Positions 43,353 to 53,355 of a DNA stretch of 64,000 nt are shown one piece after another. The stretch spans positions 62,001 to 126,000 of the forward strand of contig JAFDXL010000009.1 in the NCBI GenBank assembly GCA_018267955.1, in the 5' to 3' direction. Origin of the DNA: Bacteroidota bacterium. Its GTDB lineage: Bacteria; Bacteroidota; Bacteroidia; Chitinophagales; Chitinophagaceae. A program made the position numbers and the translations under genes. Position 1 is the stretch's first letter, and each line of letters begins with the position of its first letter. The notes below the pieces were generated by a model that did no database searches, was not told where the DNA came from, and was given only the letters and a program-made list of their open reading frames with translations.

Positions 43353-44339
43353 ATGATTCAAACGCAAAACGTTGATGCAGTAAAGCTTGGAGATACTGCA
43401 TTGGACGAAAACACAAAGGCTATGTTACAGAAATTAAAGATCGTTACGGTTATTGGTTCCGGTACCATGGGTAATGGTATTTGCCACGTTTTTGCTCAAA
43501 GTGGTTTTAATGTACACATGATGGATATCAACCAGGGTGCTATGGATAAGGCACTTGCTACCATCGGTAAAAACATGGATCGCCAGATAGCAAAGAATGC
43601 TATGACCGAAGAAGCAAAGCAACAGGCACTGGGCCGCATCACTACTTATACAGATATGGCTGAAGCGGTAAAGGATGCTGATATAGTAATTGAAGCTGCC
43701 ACTGAGAACATAGACCTGAAAGTAAAGATCTTCCAACAGCTGGATCAGTTGTGTCCTGAACATTGCATCCTAGCTACCAACACATCGTCTATCTCTATTA
43801 CACGCATCGGTTCTTATACCAAACGTCCGGGCAAAGTGATAGGCATGCACTTTATGAACCCTGTACCGGTAATGAAACTGGTAGAGATCATCAATGGATA
43901 TGCTACAGAAGCCGAGGTGGCCAATACGGTGCACGCACTGTCTACTTACCTGGGCAAAGTACCATGTATTGTAAACGACTACCCGGGTTTTATCTCTAAC
44001 CGTATCCTGATGCCGCTGATCAACGAAGCGATCCTGTCTTTGCAGGAAGGCGTTGCAGGTGTAGAAGAGATCGATACAATTATGAAGCTGGGTATGGCTC
44101 ACCCAATGGGACCATTGCAACTGGCAGACTTCATAGGCCTGGATACCTGCTATTCTATCATGAATGTACTGCACATGGGCTTTGGTAACCAAAAATATGC
44201 ACCAGCTACGTTGCTGGCCAATATGGTGCAGGCAGGTTTTCTGGGAGTGAAGAGCGGTGAAGGCTTCTATAAATATACTGCTGGCAGTAAAGAATTAGTG
44301 GTAAGCGAACGCTTTAAGAACAAAGGCTGGAAAATCTAA
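43353..44339 (+). CDS. 3-hydroxyacyl-CoA dehydrogenase, NAD-binding (3-hydroxybutyryl-CoA type)
   Basis: This 328-residue protein has the Rossmann motif VTVIGSGTMGNGICHVFAQSGF (about residues 32-53). The HMAD_N domain continues with EAATENIDLK and LATNTSSISIT. The C-terminal dimerisation domain (about 215-305) has YPGFISNRILMPLINEAI and the helix starting MGPLQLADFIGLDTC. The catalytic His lies in MHFMNPVPVMKLVE. Short length and no hydratase domain fit a 3-hydroxybutyryl-CoA or beta-oxidation dehydrogenase. It stands alone, with a terminator at 44361. The first 25 residues may be an extension or a later ATG may be used. Confidence 0.93.
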   Translation: MIQTQNVDAVKLGDTALDENTKAMLQKLKIVTVIGSGTMGNGICHVFAQSGFNVHMMDINQGAMDKALATIGKNMDRQIAKNAMTEEAKQQALGRITTYTDMAEAVKDADIVIEAATENIDLKVKIFQQLDQLCPEHCILATNTSSISITRIGSYTKRPGKVIGMHFMNPVPVMKLVEIINGYATEAEVANTVHALSTYLGKVPCIVNDYPGFISNRILMPLINEAILSLQEGVAGVEEIDTIMKLGMAHPMGPLQLADFIGLDTCYSIMNVLHMGFGNQKYAPATLLANMVQAGFLGVKSGEGFYKYTAGSKELVVSERFKNKGWKI

Positions 44340-44360
44340 TCTTTTCCGTTGTACATATTT

Positions 44361-44393
44361 AAACCCGCTCGTTTGAGAGCGGGTTTATTTTTT
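44361..44393 (+). terminator. Terminator after the hydroxyacyl-CoA dehydrogenase gene
   Basis: Perfect 10-bp stem AAACCCGCTC / GAGCGGGTTT, 6-base loop, then ATTTTTTT. Confidence 0.9.
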
Positions 44394-44410
44394 GAGCAGA
44401 TACTACCAAG

Positions 44411-44440
44411 CATAAAAAAACCGGAATGTTCATCCGGCTT
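44411..44440 (-). terminator. Terminator of the EGF-like lipoprotein gene
   Basis: The inverted repeat CCGGA-ATGTTCA-TCCGG (44421-44437) lies beyond the stop at 44464. Read on the minus strand it is followed by a seven-base T-run. Confidence 0.75.
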
Positions 44441-44463
44441 TCTTATTGATATTTTGATTGTGC

Positions 44464-44967
44464 TTACTTTCTAATAGTGCCAACAAACTTAATGGTTTGT
44501 TCTTTGCCGTTAGGATGCTCTACAGAGGTAAAGCTGATCTTGTCGTTATCTTCGAGGATCGTAATGATACGGCCACCATATTGATCATCAGTATAACTTA
44601 TTTTGCCATCTGATCCGATATTACAAACGATCACATCGGTTGGGCGCGTATATCTTACAAACTGAACTTTAGTTGCAGAACCGTAATCTGTTTCTGTATA
44701 AGCAATATAAGCAGAGTCGATAGTAGGTGGCTGATTGTCAACTATAGTTGTACCATCATAGATACCGATATACCTGTCTGATGCTTTTCTTTCGCACTGG
44801 CCGCCTTCATATCCGGTTGGACATTTACATAGGTTATCTGCACAAGTACCACCATTGCGGCATTTCAGTTTCAGGCAGGCATCATCGGAGCACGATGTGT
44901 AAACCACTGAAAATGATACGGCAAGGAAAGATATAGTTGCTATCAGAGAATGTCTCCAAAACTTCAT
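44464..44967 (-). CDS. Lipoprotein with an EGF-like Cys motif
   Basis: A 167-residue protein from the ATG at 44967 (the frame is open to 45000). A lipoprotein signal ends at VYTSC. It is followed by a block of eight Cys over about 30 residues, of which LKCRNGGTCADNLCKCPTGY and GGQCE have the spacing of an EGF-like module (C-x-x-GG-x-C ... C-x-C). A strand-rich C-terminal domain of about 100 residues ends in KEQTIKFVGTIRK. EGF-like modules are rare in bacteria but seen in Bacteroidota lipoproteins. A binding partner is unknown. It has a terminator at 44411. Confidence 0.7.
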   Translation of the reverse strand: MKFWRHSLIATISFLAVSFSVVYTSCSDDACLKLKCRNGGTCADNLCKCPTGYEGGQCERKASDRYIGIYDGTTIVDNQPPTIDSAYIAYTETDYGSATKVQFVRYTRPTDVIVCNIGSDGKISYTDDQYGGRIITILEDNDKISFTSVEHPNGKEQTIKFVGTIRK

Positions 44968-45026
44968 GCTATAATAATTGTTTATTACGCCAAAATACAA
45001 AAATTATTAAGGAAATATAGTGCCCA

Positions 45027-46070
45027 TTAATATTTTTCTTGGTCGAAGGTATTCCAGCCCTGCGCTACCAATTTATGGGTATTGCCACCTTTTGTCTGCA
45101 ATACGGTGCCTTCGGAAATATCGGTCATGTGGCCGATGACGCTGATCTTCTCGTTCAAAACCAGCTTATCATAATGAGCAGGATTGATCGTAAACAACAG
45201 TTCATAATCTTCTCCGCCGTTTAATGCGCACATACTAGGGCCGATATTGAATTCAAGCGCGGTATCCCTTGTTTCAGTATGAACCGGTATTTTGTCTTCG
45301 TAAAGCCTGCAGCCCAGGTTGCTTTGCTTACATAAATGCAGGGTTTCGGAGCTAAGCCCGTCGCTGACATCTATCATGGAAGTGGGCATAATATCCTGTT
45401 CTTGCAGCCATTCTACGATATCGGCACGAGGTTCCGGCTTCAGGATACGGCCTATTGTATAGGTTTTATTTTGAAGATCGGGCTGCACCTGCGGGCTATC
45501 GAGGAATATCCTTTTTTCTCTTTCCAGCAGCTGCAGGCCTATATATGCACCGCCAAGATCCCCGGAAACACAAAGCAGGTCGCCCTTTTTAGCACCAGAA
45601 CGGGTTGCAAATTTATCCGGGGCAACTTCACCAACAGCAGTTACACTTATAATAAGCCCTTTGGGTGATGAACTGGTATCGCCTCCTATAAGATCTACAT
45701 TGTATCGCTCGCAAGCTGCGTAGATACCCTCATATAGCTCGTCTATGGCTTCTACAGAAAAGCGGTTAGAAAATGCTATGCTTACCGTTATATGCGTAGG
45801 TGTAGCCATCATGGCATATATGTCTGATAAATTTACCGCTACCGCTTTATAGCCCAGATGCTTCAGTGGGGTGTACATCATATCAAAATGTATGCCCTCA
45901 ACCAGCAAATCGGTGCTGATAACACATTGCTTGCCATACTGATCTATAACGGCACCATCATCGCCAACACTTAAGATAGTGCCTGCCTGCCTGGTTTCGT
46001 TGTTTTGTGTTAGCCTGTCTATTAATCCAAACTCCCCGAGAGAAGAGACATCTGTACGTTGTTCATCCAT
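45027..46070 (-). CDS. thiL: Thiamine-monophosphate kinase
   Basis: This 347-residue enzyme has the PurM-like ATP-binding fold. The opening LGEFGLIDRLTQ (about residues 11-22) and SVGDDGAVID (about 35-44), then STDLLVEGIHF (about 52-62), VAVNLSDIYAM (about 77-87) and GGDTSSSP (about 133-140) are ThiL signatures; MIDVSDGLSSE (about 229-239) is the second metal site. It phosphorylates thiamine monophosphate to thiamine diphosphate. It starts 7 bases after the stop of the IMPase-family gene and is likely in one unit with it. Confidence 0.94.
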   Translation of the reverse strand: MDEQRTDVSSLGEFGLIDRLTQNNETRQAGTILSVGDDGAVIDQYGKQCVISTDLLVEGIHFDMMYTPLKHLGYKAVAVNLSDIYAMMATPTHITVSIAFSNRFSVEAIDELYEGIYAACERYNVDLIGGDTSSSPKGLIISVTAVGEVAPDKFATRSGAKKGDLLCVSGDLGGAYIGLQLLEREKRIFLDSPQVQPDLQNKTYTIGRILKPEPRADIVEWLQEQDIMPTSMIDVSDGLSSETLHLCKQSNLGCRLYEDKIPVHTETRDTALEFNIGPSMCALNGGEDYELLFTINPAHYDKLVLNEKISVIGHMTDISEGTVLQTKGGNTHKLVAQGWNTFDQEKY

Positions 46071-46077
46071 GATCTAC

Positions 46078-46857
46078 TTATTTTTTATTGCGTATCAACC
46101 TCAGCATATCCTCATGGATATGGCCATTTGTTGCCAGCGTTTCTTTATCAAAAACACTATAAGGTTCGCCATCGAAATTGGTGATGCGCCCGCCGGCTTC
46201 CTGAACGATCAGGTATCCCGCAGCTACATCCCAGGAGCTAAGATTATATTCCCAGAAGCCATCAAAGCGGCCACAAGCTACCCAGCAAAGATCTATTGCG
46301 GCAGAACCAAGCCGCCTTACAGGCAAGCCTTCCAGTATAAAACGCTCAAATACCCGAATAGGGTGCTCTGAAGAATTGGGCCATTTATAAGGGAAGCCCG
46401 TTACCAGGCAAGCTTTTGCAAAATTGGTCTTAGAGGATACTTTGATGGGCTTGTCATTCAGGTAGGCACCTTTGCCTTTTTCCGCGAAGAATAATTCATT
46501 CATCATAGGGTTGTAAACGGCACCCAATAATAATTCTTCTTTATGCTTCAGGCCGATGCTTACACAACAGATAGGTATTCCATGTGCAAAGTTCACCGTT
46601 CCATCAATAGGGTCTATGATCCATTGATAGTCTGATTCCTGGAGCATCTCGCCCACCTCTTCGCTGATGATGCTATGCTCCGGGTAGTTTTTACGGATAA
46701 TATCAATAATAGCTTTTTCAGAATGTTTGTCGACCTCTGTAACCAGGTTGTTGATGCCTTCCTTATTTTCTATATTAAAGCTGCCCTGGAAATATTGCTG
46801 AATGATCTTACCAGCTTCTTTAGTAGCCTCCAGTAAGACTTTTTTAAATTGCTCCAT
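46078..46857 (-). CDS. Inositol monophosphatase family protein
   Basis: This 259-residue enzyme has metal-binding signatures SIISEEVGEML (about residues 58-68), WIIDPIDGTVNFAHGIP (about 74-90) and SSWDVAAGYLIVQEAGG (about 207-223). Members hydrolyse inositol-1-phosphate, 3'-phosphoadenosine-5'-phosphate or fructose-1,6-bisphosphate; SuhB-type is the best guess by length. It is followed by thiL and preceded three bases earlier by a TolC-family gene on the same strand. Confidence 0.92.
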   Translation of the reverse strand: MEQFKKVLLEATKEAGKIIQQYFQGSFNIENKEGINNLVTEVDKHSEKAIIDIIRKNYPEHSIISEEVGEMLQESDYQWIIDPIDGTVNFAHGIPICCVSIGLKHKEELLLGAVYNPMMNELFFAEKGKGAYLNDKPIKVSSKTNFAKACLVTGFPYKWPNSSEHPIRVFERFILEGLPVRRLGSAAIDLCWVACGRFDGFWEYNLSSWDVAAGYLIVQEAGGRITNFDGEPYSVFDKETLATNGHIHEDMLRLIRNKK

Positions 46858-46860
46858 TTA

Positions 46861-48300
46861 TCATAGTTTGATTTCTTTACCGAGATAATAGTCAATTACC
46901 TTCAGCTTAAATATCAGGTCGTACTTAGCCTTAGCGAGGTTTGATGATGCGGTATAAGAAGTATTTTTTGTTGTGAGGTAATCTACCGTGTTAGTAAGGC
47001 CCAGGTCGTAACGTTTTTGAGCAAAGTCTAATGCGCGTGCAGCAGATTCTGCAGCCCGTTCAGCAGCATAATATTTTTGGATGGAGTTTTTGGCATCGTT
47101 GTATGCCTTGTATATATCCTGCCTCAATTTCAGCTCTGCCTGGTCTTTATTGAGCTCGCTGGTGAGCATATTGATACGGGCCTGCTTTACATTATATTGA
47201 GCCTGCCATCCATTAAATAATGGAACGGTAAGGTTCATTGATATTGTTTGCCTGAAGTTATTATTCAATTGCTTGCCAAGCGGCACGTTGCGTGTAGTAT
47301 AGGTACCATCGTACTGATATACATTTACCATGGTATCGCCTACAGGTATGAAGGCCCCGGTAGGCTTTATGCCGGTGACATTAAATCCGGTATATTCCTT
47401 TAAAGTGCTTGCCCAGTTGGTACCCAATGTACCCGAAAGCCCTAATTGTGGCAATAATGCCCCTTTTGATGCACCCAGTCCTTTTTGTGCCGCCTTTAAA
47501 CGATAATTGCTGCTGCGGATAGTGCCATAGGTTTTTGAGGATACGGCATATATCTCTTCGGGCGACATAGTAAGTACTGCCGATTTATCTGTTAGCTCAA
47601 CAGTGGGAACTTCAAGACTAAAAGGAGTGGTGAAATCAAGATTCAGTAGCGCCTTGATATCTAATATGGCGGACGTATAATCAGTAATTGCCGTAATGAG
47701 GTTAGCGCTGTCGTTTGCCAGCTGCGACTCCATCTGGGCTACATTCAGTTCCGGTACGCGTCCTGTCTTTGCAAATTCCAGAGTCTGGCTCATCTGTGCT
47801 TTGGAAAGCTCCACCTGCTTTTGGCTTACGGAAATCTGTTCCTGCGCCAGCAAAGCACGTAAGTAACCGGTGGCGACATTTAATGATATGTCATTGCGCG
47901 CCTGGTCTGCATCTGCTTCAGAAGCCAGGTAGTTATATTTATTACGGGCAATGTTGTTTCGTTTCTGAAACCAGCCAAACACCAATACATCCGCATTTGC
48001 GTTCAGGCCCATGAAGTCGTAGCTGGCGCCGCTAACAAACTGGTTAGTAGTAGGATCGACCGAACGGCCATAGCTGCGGCCGTAAGAGCCGGAAGCATTC
48101 AAGTTAGGTATCTGCGACAGCTGGCTCTGCTGCATAGTGAGCTTTGCCAGGCGTGCATTGAGAACATTTTGCTGAATGGTAAGATTGTGATCTATTGCAT
48201 ATTGAATAGCACGCTGTAAAGTCCAGACCTCATTTTGCTGAGCACTGGCGATAGCGGTAAAGAATATGAATACGGGCAGTAATAAGCGACGCATACACAA
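46861..48300 (-). CDS. TolC-family outer-membrane efflux protein
   Basis: This 479-residue protein has a signal peptide (about residues 5-20, AIASAQQ). Two homologous halves each consist of long helices with a beta-strand pair, as in TolC. Typical segments are LQRAIQYAIDHNLTIQQ (about 28-44) and QARINMLTSELNKDQAELKLRQDIYKA near residue 395. It forms trimers in the outer membrane that link to periplasmic adaptor proteins. No adaptor or inner-membrane pump gene lies next to it. Confidence 0.9.
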   Translation of the reverse strand: MCMRRLLLPVFIFFTAIASAQQNEVWTLQRAIQYAIDHNLTIQQNVLNARLAKLTMQQSQLSQIPNLNASGSYGRSYGRSVDPTTNQFVSGASYDFMGLNANADVLVFGWFQKRNNIARNKYNYLASEADADQARNDISLNVATGYLRALLAQEQISVSQKQVELSKAQMSQTLEFAKTGRVPELNVAQMESQLANDSANLITAITDYTSAILDIKALLNLDFTTPFSLEVPTVELTDKSAVLTMSPEEIYAVSSKTYGTIRSSNYRLKAAQKGLGASKGALLPQLGLSGTLGTNWASTLKEYTGFNVTGIKPTGAFIPVGDTMVNVYQYDGTYTTRNVPLGKQLNNNFRQTISMNLTVPLFNGWQAQYNVKQARINMLTSELNKDQAELKLRQDIYKAYNDAKNSIQKYYAAERAAESAARALDFAQKRYDLGLTNTVDYLTTKNTSYTASSNLAKAKYDLIFKLKVIDYYLGKEIKL

Positions 48301-48353
48301 AAATATACTAATTAACAGTGCAATAGATACACCTGTCTTATTTTTTCGAAAGA

Positions 48354-48815
48354 CTATTTATCTCCTTTCTGGGCTGCCTTTTTCGTGGTTTCCGGGGTAA
48401 TGGGAGCAGACTCCTGCTTCTGTTCCTCTACCTGGAATGGCAGTATGAGTGTTTGTTGTTGCTGGCTGTTGTTGATGGCATTCAGATACTCTGCATAACC
48501 GCCATATTGAGCCATTAGCTGGTAGCCCTCGCGGGTAAGCTCCAGTTTACCGGCGTTACCAAACCCTATAACAGGTGAAACCCATCCTGATGCGATCATT
48601 ACTGCCCACAGACGCTCGGCTTCTTTTTTGGGCAGGGTAATGCGGTTGGGTTTGTATATTTCATTCTCAAGATGCAAGGCATCCTTGTCTGCGTTATTAT
48701 AAAGAACTTTAAGAACGGTGTCTATTACGGCTTTATCTAGTATATTCCTGTCTATTACCGGGCTTGCGGAAACCTTCATCCTTTTTACTATTCGCTGATT
48801 TTTATTCGTCGCCAT
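48354..48815 (-). CDS. Hypothetical protein, possible winged-helix domain
   Basis: This 153-residue protein starts with a basic N-terminus (MATNKNQRIVKRMKVS; a second Met at 13 is also possible). Residues about 20-105 look like a helix-turn-helix/winged-helix fold (LDKAVIDTVLKVLYNN, ERLWAVMIASGWVSP, KLELTREGYQLMAQYG). The last 40 residues are Gln/Lys-rich and probably disordered. No family name is recognised. It precedes the TolC-family gene on the same strand, so DNA-binding regulation of it is possible but unproven. Confidence 0.55.
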   Translation of the reverse strand: MATNKNQRIVKRMKVSASPVIDRNILDKAVIDTVLKVLYNNADKDALHLENEIYKPNRITLPKKEAERLWAVMIASGWVSPVIGFGNAGKLELTREGYQLMAQYGGYAEYLNAINNSQQQQTLILPFQVEEQKQESAPITPETTKKAAQKGDK

Positions 48816-48994
48816 TCATCAAAAGTAGGCAATTAAGCAATTATGGCATATTATACGGCTATAGACTGTTATAAATACAGTTGTTTTTGGGCATAAGAGA
48901 CTTATTGTCCGCATGTTATGTAATAATCTGCCAATAATTCCTTTATAAAATTCTGGAATGGTTTTTATGCTACTCTTACCGATAAGCAAAGATT

Positions 48995-51598
48995 ATGAAC
49001 CTGAATAATTTTACCATAAAAGCGCAGGAAATGCTGCAACAAGCACAGCAACTCGCTTATAACAATCAGAGCCCGAGCATCGATACTGCTCACCTGCTCC
49101 AGGCATTACTGGATGACCAGGACGGGCCTACCTCCTATCTATTGAAAAAGAATAACGCCAATTTGAACATGATCAATGCCAAATTGGAGGAATTGATAGG
49201 TCGCATGCCTAAGATGCAAAATGGTGAACCGGCTCAGAACATTAGCAGGGAACTGAATAATGTATTACTGAAATCTGCCAATAACCTTAAGGAATTCAAA
49301 GACGAATTTGTTACACAAGAGCACTTGCTGATAAGTTTATTGCAGGTAAACGATGAAACGTCTAAGATATTAAAGGATGCCGGCCTTACAGAAAAAGGTC
49401 TCATAGCAGCCATTAAAGAACTGAGAAAAGGCAGTACCGTTAATTCCCAGACATCAGAACAACAGTTCAACTCGCTGGAAAAATATGGCAAGAACCTGAA
49501 CGAACTTGCCCGTAACGGTAAACTAGACCCTGTGATAGGGCGTGATGAAGAGATACGCCGTACCCTGCACATCCTTTCGCGCAGAAGCAAGAACAACCCG
49601 ATATTGGTTGGTGAACCCGGTGTTGGTAAAACAGCGATAGTAGAAGGGCTTGCACACCGAATCATCAACGGTGATGTGCCGGATAGCTTAAAATCTAAGA
49701 TCATCTACGCCCTGGATATGGGGGCATTGATGGCCGGTGCCAAATACCGTGGTGAATTTGAAGAACGCCTGAAAGCCGTGGTAAAAGAAGTATCGGAAAG
49801 TGATGGAGAGATCATTCTCTTTATAGATGAGATACACACACTGATAGGTGCCGGCGCTATGGAAGGTGCCATGGATGCGGCTAATATATTGAAGCCTGCA
49901 TTAGCACGTGGTGAACTGAGAGCGATAGGTGCAACTACACTGAACGAATATCAAAAATATTTTGAGAAGGATAAAGCATTAGAACGCCGTTTCCAGAAAG
50001 TGTTTGTTGATGAACCGACGCCTGAAGACGCGATATCTATATTACGCGGACTGAAGGACAGGTATGAAAGCCACCACCAGGTGCGTATAAAAGACGAAGC
50101 TATTATAGCTGCTGTAGAATTATCGCACAGGTATATTACGGACAGGTTTCTGCCCGATAAAGCGATAGACCTGATAGATGAAAGCGCCGCCAAGCTGAAA
50201 CTGGAACTGAATTCTATGCCCGAGGAGCTGGATGAACTGGAACGCAGGATCCGCCAACTGGAGATAGAAAGAGAAGCTATCAAACGCGAAAATGATGAGC
50301 AGAAGCTGAAGGAGCTGAATAACGATATTGCCATGCTTACTGTGCAGCGGGATACCTTTAAGGCCAAATGGATGGATGAAAAGGAGATCGTAGATAAAAT
50401 AAATAAAGCCAAGACCAGTATTGAGAACCTGAAACAAGCTGCGGAAGTAGCAGAGCGCGAAGGTGATTATGGCAAGGTTGCGGAAATACGGTACGGGAAG
50501 ATCAAAGAAGAAGAGGCGAATGTAGCGCAATACAGCAAGCAACTGGATGAAATGGACAACCAGCACAAACGCTTGCTGAAAGAAGAAGTAGATGCAGAAG
50601 ATATAGCGGAAAGCGTAGCTAAGGCAACCGGTATACCGGTACAGCGTATGCTGCAGAGCGAGCGTGAAAAATTGCTGAACCTGGAAGAAGAACTGCATAA
50701 ACGTGTAGTAGGACAGGATGAAGCAATTGAAGTAGTAGCAGATGCGATACGCCGCGGACGCGCAGGCTTGCATGATCCACGCCGCCCGATAGGCTCTTTT
50801 ATATTCCTGGGTACCACGGGTGTGGGTAAGACAGAGCTGGCAAAAGCACTTGCAGAGGTGTTGTTTGACGACGATAGCATGATGACCCGCATAGACATGA
50901 GTGAGTACCAGGAAAAGCATAGCGTCAGCCGATTGGTAGGCGCCCCTCCGGGATATGTAGGCTATGAAGAAGGCGGCCAGCTGACGGAAGCTGTGCGACG
51001 CAAGCCTTACTCAGTAGTATTGCTGGATGAGATTGAGAAGGCGCACCCCGATACCTTCAATGTATTGCTGCAGGTGCTGGACGATGGCCGATTGACAGAT
51101 AATAAAGGCCGGGTGGTGAACTTTAAGAATACCATCATCATCATGACCAGCAATATGGGTAGCCATATCATACAGGAAAACTTTGCAGACCTGGAAGGAC
51201 GTAATATTGAGGACGTAGTAGATGCAACCAAAGAACAGGTGATGGACCTGCTGAGGCAAAGTATGCGGCCTGAATTTCTGAACAGGGTAGATGATATCGT
51301 GATGTTCCACCCGCTGATGCGTAAGGAAATAAAAAATATCATACGCATACAACTGCAGCAACTGCAAAACCAATTAAAAGAACAAGGTATAGACCTGCAG
51401 TTCTCGGACTACGCACTGGATTACCTTTCACAAAAAGGATTCGATCCGCAATATGGCGCAAGGCCACTGAAACGGGTGATACAAAAAGACGTAGTGAATC
51501 TGTTGAGTAAAAAGATCATTGCAGGAGATATAGATAAAACAAAACCAGTACTGATAGATGTGTTTGACGGAGTAGTGGTAGTAAGGAACGAAGGTTAA
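48995..51598 (+). CDS. clpB: ATP-dependent chaperone ClpB
   Basis: This 867-residue Hsp100 disaggregase has a ClpN repeat domain (about residues 1-145). AAA module 1 has Walker A GEPGVGKT near residue 206 and Walker B at [16 protein letters not shown] long M-domain coiled-coil (about 410-520) is the mark of ClpB rather than ClpA or ClpC. AAA module 2 has Walker A GTTGVGKT near residue 606. It rescues aggregated proteins with DnaK. No CIRCE or other heat-shock operator was seen in the 179-base gap before it. Confidence 0.97.
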   Translation: MNLNNFTIKAQEMLQQAQQLAYNNQSPSIDTAHLLQALLDDQDGPTSYLLKKNNANLNMINAKLEELIGRMPKMQNGEPAQNISRELNNVLLKSANNLKEFKDEFVTQEHLLISLLQVNDETSKILKDAGLTEKGLIAAIKELRKGSTVNSQTSEQQFNSLEKYGKNLNELARNGKLDPVIGRDEEIRRTLHILSRRSKNNPILVGEPGVGKTAIVEGLAHRIINGDVPDSLKSKIIYALDMGALMAGAKYRGEFEERLKAVVKEVSESDGEIILFIDEIHTLIGAGAMEGAMDAANILKPALARGELRAIGATTLNEYQKYFEKDKALERRFQKVFVDEPTPEDAISILRGLKDRYESHHQVRIKDEAIIAAVELSHRYITDRFLPDKAIDLIDESAAKLKLELNSMPEELDELERRIRQLEIEREAIKRENDEQKLKELNNDIAMLTVQRDTFKAKWMDEKEIVDKINKAKTSIENLKQAAEVAEREGDYGKVAEIRYGKIKEEEANVAQYSKQLDEMDNQHKRLLKEEVDAEDIAESVAKATGIPVQRMLQSEREKLLNLEEELHKRVVGQDEAIEVVADAIRRGRAGLHDPRRPIGSFIFLGTTGVGKTELAKALAEVLFDDDSMMTRIDMSEYQEKHSVSRLVGAPPGYVGYEEGGQLTEAVRRKPYSVVLLDEIEKAHPDTFNVLLQVLDDGRLTDNKGRVVNFKNTIIIMTSNMGSHIIQENFADLEGRNIEDVVDATKEQVMDLLRQSMRPEFLNRVDDIVMFHPLMRKEIKNIIRIQLQQLQNQLKEQGIDLQFSDYALDYLSQKGFDPQYGARPLKRVIQKDVVNLLSKKIIAGDIDKTKPVLIDVFDGVVVVRNEG

Positions 51599-51620
51599 GG
51601 TATATCAGTATTGTATAATA

Positions 51621-51655
51621 AAAGCTGCCGGCATAAACCGGCAGCTTTTGCTTTT
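51621..51655 (+). terminator. Terminator of clpB
   Basis: Perfect 11-bp stem AAAGCTGCCGG / CCGGCAGCTTT, loop CATAAA, then TTTTGCTTTT. Confidence 0.92.
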
Positions 51656-51691
51656 GGAACAATTTTTATATTTGGTTGTTAAACAGCTAAT

Positions 51692-52036
51692 ATGCGCACA
51701 ATACTTTGCCTCCTTGTTTCCAATTGTTTTATGACCTATGCCTGGTATGGCCATCTGCGCAAAGCAGGTGAGATGCCATTATTAAAGCTGGTGTTCATCA
51801 GTTGGGGAATCGCTTTTTTTGAATACCTGTTCATGGTGCCGGCCAATAATAAGTTTGGGCTGAAGGAAGGTTATTCTCCTTTTCAATTGAAAACAATACA
51901 GGAAGTAATATCACTTAGCGTATTCTGTGTGTTCGCGCTGGTTTTCTTAAAAGAGCCTTTTAAATGGAACTACGCAGTCGCTTTTGTAATGATATTGGGG
52001 GCTGTGTATTTTATGTTTTATCAGTCGCCTCGTTAG
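51692..52036 (+). CDS. DMT-superfamily (DUF486) membrane protein
   Basis: This 114-residue protein has four hydrophobic segments and the DUF486 opening TILCLLVSNCFMTYAWYGHL (about residues 3-22). WGIAFFEYLFMVPANNKFG and FSLF-type aromatic positions (FQLKTIQEVISL) are typical. The function of the family is unknown; it is a half-size relative of drug/metabolite transporters. It overlaps the convergent MFS gene by 26 bases. Confidence 0.88.
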   Translation: MRTILCLLVSNCFMTYAWYGHLRKAGEMPLLKLVFISWGIAFFEYLFMVPANNKFGLKEGYSPFQLKTIQEVISLSVFCVFALVFLKEPFKWNYAVAFVMILGAVYFMFYQSPR

Positions 52037-53336
52037 GTGGTTCCAATTTTAAAACCTTGAGTATCGGAGCTTTTACATAAGTTACTCCCACCACTACCAG
52101 CGTCATAATGCCGCCAAATACCACGGCTGGTACTGTGCCCATCCATTTGGCAGTAGCACCGCTTTCCAGTGCACCAAACTCGTTGGACGAGCTAATGAAC
52201 ATGGTGCTTACCGCAGCAACGCGGCCACGCATATTGTCCGGCGTGTAGAGTTGCAGTATGGTTCCGCGGATGATGACGCTGATCTGGTCGAACATGCCAC
52301 CAACAAGCAATGCCATAAACGAAAGAACCACATTGGTAGATATGCCAAATATGATGGTGCAAACGCCAAAGCCGGCAATACATAGCAGCAGTTTAATGCC
52401 CGGGTTTGTCTTCAATGGTACGAACGACAAAAAGAAAGACATGATGATCGCGCCGATAGCCGGTGCAGCTCTCAGCCATCCAAAGCCTACTTCCCCAACC
52501 TTTAATATATCATCGGCGTAAACGGGCAGCAACGCAACCGCACCGCCAAACAAAACGGCAAACATATCTAATGCTAATGCCGATAATATTACTTGTGTGC
52601 TGAATACAAATTTCAAACCCTGCCCCAGGCTTTTTAAAATAGGTTCTTTTTCAGAAGTATATACCGGCTGTTTAGGAATCCGGAGCAGCGTATATAGTGC
52701 CACTATCTCTATCGCGAAAACAGTATCTAAGCTGATGCTGAAACCGCCGATAGCTATCATAGCGCCGCCTATCAGCGGGCCAATAACAGCGCCCATTTGC
52801 CAGGCTGTGCTGCTCCATACATTGGCATTAGAATAGAATTTTTTAGGGACTATGGTACCAAACAAAGCAAACGTCGCAGGGCTGATAAAAGCCCGGATGG
52901 CTCCCCCAATAAATACACCCGAATAGATAAGCCAAACAGTAAGTGATACGCCAGCCTTTTGCTGGAACCATTGGCGGGACAATAACACATATAGACAGGT
53001 AAGCAGCAGGTAGCTAACGATACATTTTATCAATACACCTTTCTTTTCCCTTTTATCAACCATATGGCCGGAGAACAGCGAAACACCAATAGCAGGTATC
53101 ACCTCTGCCAATCCCAGCATACCTAAGGAAAGCTGATCTTTGGTAAGGCGGTACACCATGTAGCTGATAATGGTAGTTTGCATATTGAGCGCCATGATGA
53201 TGGCGAACCTCATTCCCAGGTAGTTCTTAAAATCAGGGTATCTGAGTGTCCTGTTTTTGAGCAGGAACGATATATAAGGACGCAAAATGGATGCTTTGGT
53301 AGTACGCAAATTTACATACAGTAAATTGGTAGCCAA
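52011..53336 (-). CDS. MFS transporter, EntS-like exporter type
   Basis: This 441-residue membrane protein has about twelve spans, an N-terminal cytoplasmic extension of some 40 residues ending RTLRYPDFKNYLGMRFAI, and motif A SGHMVDKREKKGVLI after the second span. The layout matches the MFS_3/enterobactin-exporter group. The substrate is not known; a siderophore or drug is possible. Its C-terminus overlaps the stop region of the DUF486 gene by 26 bases. Confidence 0.85.
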   Translation of the reverse strand: MATNLLYVNLRTTKASILRPYISFLLKNRTLRYPDFKNYLGMRFAIIMALNMQTTIISYMVYRLTKDQLSLGMLGLAEVIPAIGVSLFSGHMVDKREKKGVLIKCIVSYLLLTCLYVLLSRQWFQQKAGVSLTVWLIYSGVFIGGAIRAFISPATFALFGTIVPKKFYSNANVWSSTAWQMGAVIGPLIGGAMIAIGGFSISLDTVFAIEIVALYTLLRIPKQPVYTSEKEPILKSLGQGLKFVFSTQVILSALALDMFAVLFGGAVALLPVYADDILKVGEVGFGWLRAAPAIGAIIMSFFLSFVPLKTNPGIKLLLCIAGFGVCTIIFGISTNVVLSFMALLVGGMFDQISVIIRGTILQLYTPDNMRGRVAAVSTMFISSSNEFGALESGATAKWMGTVPAVVFGGIMTLVVVGVTYVKAPILKVLKLEPPNEATDKT

Positions 53337-53355
53337 ACGTTAAATTTGCTTGTTC

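Noticed and set aside
50120-50920. 266-codon minus-strand open frame opposite clpB
   Set aside because: It is a shadow of clpB, whose motifs are unmistakable.
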